DNA of 64,000 bases from Phaseolus vulgaris (Eukaryota > Streptophyta > Magnoliopsida > Fabales > Fabaceae), in the NCBI RefSeq assembly GCF_000499845.2, contig NC_023758.2, positions 4,442,311-4,506,310 of the forward strand. Direction: 5' to 3'. A program made the translations under genes and the position numbers. The notes beneath the pieces are model-generated. The model was not told the DNA's origin, ran no database searches, and saw only the letters and a program-made list of their open reading frames with translations. Below, piece after piece: positions 12,901-23,698 of the stretch (position 1 is the stretch's first letter; every line of letters begins with the position of its first letter).

Positions 12901-14952
12901 TTTAAAAATAAATAAATAAATAATAAATTATTATTTTTTAATAATTTTAATTTTGAATGCATTAAAAAATAAATATTTTTAATGTTTAAAATAATAAGAA
13001 ATATAATTAATGAATAAATAAATGAGTTTTTACAAAATAAAAATAAAAAAGTAATAAATTAAAAATGTTTAGTTTAATTTTTTTTTTAAATGAAGAAAAT
13101 AAAAAAATTAAACTATACAACAACATAAAAGTTGAATCTATAAACATAAATTAGTATTTATTTTTATTATTATTGATGATATAATCATGTTAATTTCAAG
13201 TAAAAAATACAGGACATAATTATTAAAAAACCAAAGTCAATTAGTATTAATTAATAATGAACACATAAATAATATTGAAGTGTCTACCCTAAATGCAAAA
13301 TTCTAAAAAAAAAGCTAATGCAAATGCTACACTTAATGTTACACTGAATGCATTAAAAAATAAATATTTTTAATGTTTAAAATAATTAGAAATATAATTA
13401 ATGAATAAATAAATGAGTTTTTACAAAATAAAAACAAAAAAGTAATAAATTAAAAATGTTTAGTTTAAAATTACTTTTTTTAAAAATGAAGAAAATAAAA
13501 AATTAAACTCTACAACAACATAAAAGTTGAATCTATAAACATACATTAGTATTTATTTTTATTATTATTGATAATGTAATCATGTTAATCTCAAGTAAAA
13601 AATACAGGACATATTTATAAAAAAAACCAAAGTCAATTAGTATTAATTAATAGTGGACACATAAATAATATTGAAGTGTTTACCTGCAAAATTCTAAAAA
13701 AAACTAATACAAATGTTACACTTAATGCTTAAAAATGAGAAGAAAAAAATGCAAAAATAAATAAGTCTAGAAAATAAAAACAACAACAATAAAATAAAAA
13801 CAAAAACCATAAATAAATAAATAAATAAAGATTGCAGAAAAAATAATAATAACTAAAAACATAAAAGGTATAAAATAAAGGAAAAACAAAATAAGATAAA
13901 GATAAAAGATATAAAAAAAATCAAATAAATCAAAACAAGATAAATATAAGAGATATAAGACGATACTAAATAAGTATATGTTGATCATAAAAAGGAAAAT
14001 AAATGAGAGATGATCATTCATTTAATATGTTTCTAGTTATTATTATTTTTTCTGCCATTCTTTATTTATTTTTATTTATGTTTTTATTCATTAATTATAT
14101 TTCTAACTATTTTAAATACTGAAAATATATTTTTTTAATGCATTCAAAATTAAAATTATAAAAAAAATTACTGGATTGTGCAATTCTCGTCATTAATTAT
14201 GTTTCATTTTGCACAAACTATTTAATGTACCACTGAAGAAAATATCAAATGAATGATCATCTTTTATTTATTTTCCTTTTTATGATCAACATATACTTAT
14301 TTAATATCGCCTTATATCTCTTATCTTTATCTTGTTTGAATTTTTTTTATATCTTTTATCTTTATCTTATTTTGTTTTCCTTTTATTTTATATCTTTTAT
14401 GTTTTTAGTTGTTATTTTTTTTCTGTCATTCTTTATTTATATCTATTTTTTGTTTTTATTTTATAGTTGCTGTTTTTATTTTCTATACTTATTTTTTTGT
14501 CTCATTTTTAAGCATTAAGTGTAACATTTGTATTAGTTTTTTTTAGAATTTTGCATTTAGGTAAACACTTCAATATTATTTATGTGTCCACTATTAATTA
14601 ATACTAATTGACTTTGGTTTTTTTTACAAATATGTCCTGTATTTTTTACTTGAAACTAACATGATTACATCATCAATAATAATAAAAATAAATACTAATT
14701 TATGTTTATAGATTCAACTTTTATGTTGTTGTAGAGTTTAATTTTTTATTTTCTTCATTTTTAAAAAAAAATAATTTTAAACTAAACATTTTTAATTTAT
14801 TACTTTTTTATTTTTATTTTGTAAAAACTCATTTATTTATTCATTAATTATATTTCTAATTATTTTAAACATTAAAAATATTTATTTTTTAATGCATTCA
14901 AAATTAAAATTATTAAAAAAATAATAATTTATTATTTATTTATTTATTTTTA

Positions 14953-15064
14953 AAATGGTGTTAGATAGGGAAATAAAAAATAAAAGAGTGCTAGATAGGG
15001 AAATAAAAACAAAATGGTGCTAGATAGGGAAATAAAGATGTAAATGATGTTAGATAGGGAATTG
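14953..15064. repeat. Subterminal roughly 28-bp repeats, right arm
   Basis: Inverted counterpart of the left array, with GTGCTAGATAGGGAAATAAA units. Some units read GTTAGATAGGG, so the arms have diverged slightly. Confidence 0.8.
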
Positions 15065-15159
15065 AGCTCACTTTAGCAGGAGAGTGGAGATTTAAATTGA
15101 TATTCTTTTTTATTAAAATTGTAGAATTTTAAAATTGATTTAAGAAACAGATTTTATGA

Positions 15160-16080
15160 TTCTCCACTACACATAACTCACGTATCCTACTTCCCACTTT
15201 CTCTCTCCTATATAAGTACCTACTTCCCAGTTTCTCTCTCCACTACACATAACACATCCTTTTTTTTTACCATCCTTCTCACTTTCTTTTCTCTTTCCTT
15301 TTCACTTTCATGTAAAATCATTTTATCATTTCTTTGATTAATCTTTCTGAAATCCTATTTTAACATTTGTTTCATAAAATTGTAATTGAAGTTGGTGACT
15401 AGAGAGAACGAAAAGACTCAAAAAAGTTGCGCGCTTCATCACAACAATAGGTAATTCTCTTTATATGCATTTCAATTTGTAAAACACTAATTTGTCTTCT
15501 GAAATTGTGATTGAAAGACCCTTTTTGGTAACAATTTTATGGATTTAAATGAAATCATACAGAGCATTAACTAAACTATATTCTCATTTCCTCATATTTT
15601 AAGGAAAAGTTACTTCCAATTTGATTTTTAAGTTTTCTGTCATCACCATTTCTTTATCTTTGCTCTTTCTCTATATTTTCTTCTTTTAGGTTTTGATTTT
15701 TGAAATCATCTTAATTTTTCATAAAGTTATGATTTTAGAGATCACCTTCAAAATAGGTTCTCTCACCAAAGAGCATTATGTAGAGAAGGTATGTCATCGT
15801 GTTCTTAAATCTATGTTTTACATGTTGTACTTATATTTTGTTTGTTTTTTATTTGTTAATTGTAGAGAGTTAATATTCATAGCAAAATAGAGGAATCAAA
15901 GAAAGAAAAACGTTCACTCTCCCAATCGTAAGGTTCATTAGATTTGGGTGCGAAAGATGAGAACAATTTAAACGAGTCTCTATACAAATCCAAGGGTCCA
16001 AGGTGAAGAAAAGAGAAGCATATTTCATTGCATTTTCTTCTTTTGTATATAATATTTTTCAAACAAGGATGAATATTTGA
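15160..16080 (+). other. Possible non-coding or decayed transcription unit
   Basis: A TATA-like box (TATATAAG, near 15212) lies between two copies of a CTTCCCASTTTCTCTCTCC block. Downstream are plausible junctions: a donor after CACAACAATAG (about 15449), a TTTTAG acceptor near 15689, a donor GTATGT after GTAGAGAAG near 15788, and a TGTAG acceptor near 15866. Joined frames give no protein I recognise. It could be a gene fragment, a long non-coding RNA or chance. Confidence 0.2.
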
Positions 16081-16989
16081 TTTATTGTTTAATGGTTCTC
16101 CACTATTTTATTAACCTACTCCTTAACTATATACTCTTTAACTTTTCATTTCAATGTTATTAAGAGAAATTATTTTTGAAAAAAAAAATACTAAAAAAAC
16201 CGAAATAAAAAATGCGATACATAGGCAAGTCAGTACCTTTGTTCCCGCTAGTATTAGATAAAGTTATAAAATAAAAAGGCAGTTATTGCATTCTTCATTT
16301 CAATATTTTTTTAAAAAAACAGTTGAGTAGTAAATAGACTTTTGTAATGTAAAAGACTTTTTTCGAAAAAATTTACATGTTTTTAATAAAAACAGTAATA
16401 ATAAATATTTAAAATGAATAACAAAATCAATCTTTCTCTCTCTCTCTCTTTGGGAATATAAATTTTTCTTGATATTAAAGTTTTATATAACTACTTTTTT
16501 TTTTATGATAAAAACAACTTTGGAATAACAATATAAATTACTGGTCAACATATTGTTTAAAACTAATTTCACTAAAATAATGTTATATTTTGAATGATCA
16601 AAGAAACAAAAATATATAGAAGATAGATATACCTTATAAAGGAGATAAAAGATATATACCCTTCAGAGGAAAGTGGTATCTATTTGATACAAGAAATTAT
16701 AGTTTCTAATTCTTTTATTGACAGGTATTTTGTATTTTAAAAGTATTACATGGCAAATAAATTGTTTTACCAACATATATAATTTTTTATTTCAAACAAT
16801 GTGTTCCAAGACAGTAATTTTTAGTTTACATTTTTATATTATTTTTTTTTATTAAATCATTTCATAAATTTCTCTTTCACTCCTTTCTCATAAAATAAAA
16901 TTTTATATATTTTATCTCTTTTATCTCTTCTTTCACTCATAAAGTGGAGTTTTTTTTATTGTTTTGATAATATAAATTATGTTATTTTT

Positions 16990-17273
16990 TATTATATAAG
17001 ATATTCATAATAATATACAATAGTTTTTGGATATTTTATATTAAAATGTTTACTGTAATATTCCAGTATTATACTTCCACACACACATATATATATATTT
17101 CAAATTGAACTGAAAATAAATTAAATATTTTATTTATATCAATTAGGTATATATATGAGATAGAGGGTATTTCTCAGTATATATTTTTATTATATAAGAT
17201 GTTCATAATAATATACAATAGTTTTTGGATATTTTTTATATTAAAATATTTACTATAACATTCCAGTATTATA

Positions 17274-17304
<31 letters not shown>

Positions 17305-17394
17305 TTCAAATTGAATTGAAAATAAATTAAATATTTTATTTATACCAATTAGGTATATATATGAGATAGAGGGTATTTCTCAGTATATATTTTT
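16990..17394. repeat. Tandem duplication, 2 x about 200 bp
   Basis: The segment beginning TATTATATAAGAT and ending TTTCTCAGTATATATTTTT occurs twice head to tail (about 16989-17187 and 17188-17394). The copies are nearly identical. They differ mainly in an alternating AC/AT run in the first and a longer AT run in the second (17278-17304). Confidence 0.85.
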
Positions 17395-17981
17395 GTAATG
17401 ATTCTACTGATAAGATAGAAGAATACTTGTTTTTATTAAAAATATACGTTAATTATTTTTAAAAAGTGGTCATACTTATAGCTTTCACAAAGAAAATACT
17501 TAAAACTTCTTAATAATTATAAATTTTATCTTTTTTATTTCTATTTTTTATTTTCAAAAAAGTTTACTGAACCACTAAAATTTTAAAAAATAATTTTTTA
17601 AACTATTATTTTATGAAAAAATATGACAGGCTTAATTCGAATCTAACCTAGAATGAACTCTAGCCAAAAGAAAAATGAAACGCCTTCACCTTTCTCAAAA
17701 TCAAATATACCTTGTGGAAACCACAAAAAGTTTACCAGATACAATTTGCAGTGCCTAAAATTAATCTTAGCATTTGGTTCGACAAAGAAAAATTATAGAA
17801 ATAAAGATTAGGACGAGAGTGGTTTTCACAAACAATAAAATGCAAAATAGGCAATAGGAAAAACTACAAAAAGGATCATTTTGCTCTCTATAATTTACGT
17901 CGCAAGCAAACTAGCACATTCTCCATCAAAACCGGTGAATCTCAACCTGAAATCATTGCCAACCACAAACAAAAAACTATC

Positions 17982-19395
<1,414 letters not shown>

Positions 19396-19675
19396 TATCA
19401 CAACTAAAAAACCGTTTACGAGGATACAAAGTAAGAATAAAATTGCACAGAAGAAACATAAGTTCATTCATAAAAATGATAATCGAAACGAAGTTGGAGT
19501 GGAGTATAAGAATAACAATTGAATATGAATGAAATCGAAAGGACGAAGGCTTGGGATCGGTAACAAATTGAAAGAAGTTCTTACCAGAATTGAACCTCAG
19601 AGACGGCGCGGAGTGAAAGACCTTCGCTGCGCAACCAAACAAGTTATTATGTGTTTCTTCAACGGGTATGGGGCT

Positions 19676-19701
19676 TGGGCTTGGATCGACTTTTGGGCCC
19701 A
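19676..19701 (-). promoter_or_regulatory. Site II (TGGGCY) elements upstream of RPS15A
   Basis: TGGGCT (19676-19681) and the palindromic TGGGCCCA (19694-19701) lie close together just upstream of the inferred first untranslated exon (about 19586-19640). TCP-bound TGGGCY motifs are typical of plant ribosomal protein promoters. Confidence 0.6.
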
Positions 19702-21535
19702 CCCGAGTTTATATTAGGCTACTCCTATTCACACCCCTATGTTCCGATATGCACACTCTACTTTTTGTTTCTTTTAATTAAAACATCATATTTACCCTTT
19801 TCCCCTCCTTGTCAAAATACTCTTATCTTCTTTCTACTCACACACCCATAAAAATTAATTAAAAGCAAGTTTATTTTCCCTAATTAAATTAATTTTTTTA
19901 TCCTCGTATTATCATGTGTATTTCCTCACGAGAAGCTTTTGTTAGCAGTATCTTTAAAAAAATTGAATGTTTTTCTAACATTTTAAAAAATATTTTACAA
20001 GACACTAATGTTTTTCATGTTTTAAGAAATACTCATAAAATGTTAAGGAAATAAAAGCATGTTCTCAATAGTAATTTTGAAATAAAAAATAAAAAATGCT
20101 TTTAGAACGCTCTCTTTGTAATTTAAAATGTATTTTTCAAAACAATTTTTTATTTTTTAAAGGTTTTCTACAAATTATTTTAAAAAGGCTAAAACATAAC
20201 AATATTTTAGAAAATATATTTAGAATGTAAAAGAAAAATATAATATTTTAGAAATTACTTTTTTTAATCTCTTTTCCTTCTAAAACCTATTTTCTCAAAA
20301 TATAAAAAATACTCTCTAAAACACCTCTTTTCTATAATCCGGAAGATATATTTTGAAACCCAATTTTATTTTTTCCAACATTCTAAAACAAACTTCTGGG
20401 AATATTTTTATTTATTTAACATTTCAGTAAATATTTTTCAAGACCTAAAAAATGAAAAATAAAATAATATATATATATAATTTTAAATATATTCAGGTTC
20501 CTCTTTGGTTCACAATAAATAAGAGAATCCACTTTAATAACTTCTAATAATTAATTATTTGTATTATTTTGTCTAGCGGTTAAATACAAAATTAAAAAAT
20601 ATATAAATGCCTAATGAATTGATTAGTTTTTATTTTAAAAGTGCATATTAAGTGTTAAAGATACAATAAATGGTTAAAATATTATCATAACTTCTTCGCT
20701 TATTAAGAAAACGAGATGAACAAGAGAAAAATTGGAGATGAACAATAGAGAGCAAACAACTAGAGGCGATAAGAAAAATAACGCATAAAACATTCCTATA
20801 ATAAAAAAAATCCAATTTGTTAAGATTAAATAATTTTGATACATTAATTATTATTTATAGAAAAAATGTTAACGTACCTGTCATACTATTGTTGAAACAT
20901 TACTGATGGTTGGAAAGTATTTTTTCTAATATTTTTATCAATCTGAAAATTTCTTTCAACTAATACTAACCAAAAAATATATATATTTTTATTGATGTTG
21001 GTCGAATTTTCACTTAAATAATTAAAATGTAGTAACATGTTTGTTAATATCTTAACAGAATAAATAATAAGAATATTACAAGAGTTTTAAGGTAGAAAAA
21101 TTATAATTATTATAGTACCGAGTACTTAAAATATAAGTATTTATAATATATTATGTATTTATAATATTTATAGCAGTTTGTTTTGTAACTCGACATTAAT
21201 ATTTATTTACATTATTCACAATTGGCAAGTACCAACACAATAGGGTACACATTAAAAAGAATGTGACATGACATCAACGATTACGGATGAAGTAATTATT
21301 TTATTGGATCTCTATTTAAATTCATAAATTTATAAATATTTTTATTATTAATTGAGAAAGTTAATTTATCTCATCTTTTTATTTAGTCACTTACAAAATT
21401 TATCTGTATTTTTATTAAACGAAGAATCTTATAAAATAATTCGAAAAACTTACAAGTACTATCAATATCACAAAAGAATCATAGCTCATCGTGGATAACG
21501 TATATAAAAATTTATGGGATAAAAATCCTACAATT

Positions 21536-21710
21536 ACCAGTGAGTTAATATCACGAGTTCTCGGTGATAATTGAATCGTGACAATAAATGATTAATAATG
21601 TTATGTTCTAAGGGTCGTTGATATTCAACATGAAAATTATGAGTAAATAAAATAATATAAAATAATAGTTTTTTTTTTGCTAGAGATTGTGAGTTGACTG
21701 GTAGAATTGG
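21536..21710. repeat. Dispersed repeat copy A (matches 32109-32290)
   Basis: Both copies share, in order, AGTTAATATCACG, ATAATTGAATCGTGACAA, AATAATGTTATGTTC, a TAAATAAAAT-type run, a poly-T tract and GCTAG. Both are in the same orientation and the copies are clearly diverged. The nature of the repeat is unknown. Confidence 0.6.
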
Positions 21711-21723
21711 GCCATGGATCCAA

Positions 21724-21849
21724 ATGATTAAATTAATATATTAATATATTGATATTTTGATAACTTTGAGATTCGTATATAATTGTATGATTAAATTAAT
21801 ATATTAATATATTGATATTTTGATAACTTTGAGATTCGTATATAATTGT
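21724..21849. repeat. 63-bp tandem duplication (2 units)
   Basis: A unit beginning ATGATTAAATTAATATATTA and ending CGTATATAATTGT is repeated head to tail without visible mismatches, which indicates a recent event. Confidence 0.9.
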
Positions 21850-23074
21850 ACGATGAGTTTTATGGGAAATTATTAGCTAGTGGAGCTGAAATGAAAACCT
21901 AGTACAATAATGTATACAAAACCTAGTACACATGGTCACGATGGTTTCAACATTATTATTTTCTGCTTTTATTTAATAATAAAAAATATTTTATTTTATT
22001 TTCAAAATTTACTTTTATTAATTAAATATAATATCTTATTATTGAAAGAAGTTATAAAGTGGAAGTAAAAGATGAGAATATCAATGAATAATTTTTCTAA
22101 AAAATACTTTTGAAAACAATTCCTAAATCATGGTTAATACAAACTTCGTTATAAGTTAATTAGTTTATCAACGGTTAAGATTATTGTCAATAACTATTTT
22201 GTATGACGATTTAAGTAAAAGAAAAATTGTCATAACATAACTTAACAACAACGAACTGATATCAATCGGGGGATGTAAAAAAAAAATTGTCGGTAATCCC
22301 AAAGCAACTAAATATAGGAGTAGTTGTATGTCGATGAAAATTGTAACATATAAATTAAAAGTTAGTATAAGTCTTTATATAATAAATTAATTTATTATTG
22401 TATTTTTTAATTATAACATATTATTTTATTTTAACTTTTATCAACATGACTGACAATTGTTATTATTTATTGTATTACAATAATTACACTCATATCTTCT
22501 GATTTGTTTATAACACTACAACCAAAATCAACATAACTAGTTCAATCAATTAACAATGCAAATATGGAAGAATAATACAATTTAAAAACCTTTTAAACAT
22601 TATTATATTTGTTCTTATTAGTCGTTTTTGTCAATAATTTAACTTTGTTAACGTAATAATATTAACTCATTTTAAAAAAATAAAACGTTTAAAATGAAAT
22701 TGAAAAAAAATCTAAAAAAAAAATATTAAATGTTAATAGAATATAGATTTTTTTAATATATAATTAAAAAAAAATATTCAACTCATGTATTGATTATTTA
22801 TATTATTATATTATTATATCATATTATTGTTTTAGTTTTTAAAAATATATTTTTAATATTTTTTTAACTTCTATTTCTTTTATTTTGTTATAACTAAAGA
22901 GGATTTCGACACCTAATAATTTTTTATATTTATTTTATATTCACTTTTTTATTCTTTATTCTTTATTTTTGTTGCTGAATGGGCCTTGTGTCAAGAGAAT
23001 TTTTCTGTTTATTTTATATTCACTTTTTTTTTTCTTTATCTTTTCTTTTTGTTACTAAATGGACCTTGAGTGTT

Positions 23075-23390
23075 GCTGCTGCCTTAACTGATATGATCTG
23101 GATTCAATCCCTTCTGCATGAGCTGCGAATCCGTTTCACTACACCACGTCTATACTGTGATAACTTGAGTGTTGTTCAACTAGCTGCAAACCCATCATGC
23201 ATTCTAGGTCTAAACATTTTGACTCGACCTTCACTTTGTCAGGGATCATGTACTTGCTAAGAGTCTCACTCTCATTCACTTACCATCTCAATTTCAAGTT
23301 GCAGACATATTAACTAAGCCTATTTCTGACTCTCCCTTTCACTCCTTCAGGTGTAAACTTAGGGTGTTTGATAAATCCTCCCACCTAAGA
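23075..23390 (+). pseudogene. Copia-type polyprotein remnant (RNase H end)
   Basis: The translation gives ALTDMIWIQSLLHELRI, then TTPRLYCDNLSVVQLAANP, which is the RNase H end of a Ty1/Copia polyprotein; the CDN holds a catalytic aspartate. A frameshift follows at about 23200. The conserved tail (FVRDHVLAKSLTLIHLPSQF, VADILTKPIS) then continues in other frames up to about 23380. No LTR, integrase or reverse transcriptase is attached, so only the 3' end of pol survives. It abuts the 5' end of the LINE. Confidence 0.8.
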
Positions 23391-23399
23391 GAAAACGGA

Positions 23400-23483
23400 G
23401 GCGCGTTTAGGGTTTGCGGCGGCGCGTTTAGGGTTTGCGAAGGCGCGTTTAGGGTTTGTAGCGGCGCGCTTAGGGTTTGCGGA
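23400..23483 (+). repeat. Four 21-bp monomers in the LINE leader
   Basis: Units start at 23400, 23421, 23442 and 23463 with consensus GGCGCGTTTAGGGTTTGCGG plus one base. Each contains TTTAGGGTTT, the complement of a telo-box. As 21 is a multiple of three, the array stays open as a heptapeptide repeat. The block is CpG-rich, in contrast with its surroundings. Confidence 0.9.
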
Positions 23484-23698
23484 GGCGCGACAGCGTTCCA
23501 TCGGACCAGTGAGGAGCGACGATCAGGGGCGGCGGGCGTGCATTCATGTTTTCCACCAGCGCGGCGGCTCTGATCGCGTTTTGTGCGAACCTCTCCACCA
23601 AGTGCAGTGGACGAAGACGACCAAGGGCTGCAGGGGCGGCGCGCAACTGGGTCTGTGCGCAGTGGTGGTGCGTGGCGGTGGTGCAGTGAGCTTTTGAA

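Larger units (their letters stand above)
12759..15068. mobile_element. Non-autonomous Mutator-like fold-back element (2310 bp)
   Basis: The element starts GGCTCAATTCCCTATCTAGC and ends in the inverted copy (GGGAATTGAGCT). It is flanked on both sides by the identical 9-mer CACTTTAGC (12750-12758 and 15069-15077), the target-duplication length typical of Mutator-like elements. The arms are very long: about 12759-14035 and about 14236-15068 are inverted copies of each other. The left arm is longer because a roughly 391-bp segment is duplicated in tandem (12955-13345 and 13346-13735). Each arm opens with five roughly 28-bp units carrying TTTCCCTATCTAGCACC. The apparent frames at 13767-14021 and 14249-14518 are the same AT-rich sequence in opposite arms, not genes. 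No transposase is present, so it would need one in trans. Confidence 0.85.
15078..17981. other. Intergenic DNA with a possible transcription unit and a tandem duplication
   Basis: Between about 15160 and 16080 the plus strand has pyrimidine-rich promoter-like sequence (CTCTCTCCTATATAAG near 15205-15220) and several potential GT-AG junctions, but no recognisable protein. From 16080 to 17640 the DNA is AT-rich, with a CT microsatellite at 16433-16450 and a roughly 200-bp tandem duplication at 16990-17394. From about 17640 to 17981 is the 3' UTR side of the S15a gene. Confidence 0.45.
19702..23074. other. AT-rich intergenic DNA with small duplications
   Basis: No protein-like frame was found. 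The stretch holds a 63-bp tandem duplication (21724-21849) and a segment at 21536-21710 related to one downstream of the tryptophan synthase gene (32109-32290). At 22930-23072 an imperfect duplication of about 85 bp contains TTTTTGTTRCTRAATGGRCC. The rest is AT-rich and unremarkable. Confidence 0.5.

Noticed and set aside
13767..14518. Two mirrored open frames encoding Phe/Tyr/Leu/Ile-rich membrane-like peptides
   Set aside because: They are the same AT-rich sequence in the two arms of the Mutator-like fold-back element, and their composition explains the hydrophobic residues.
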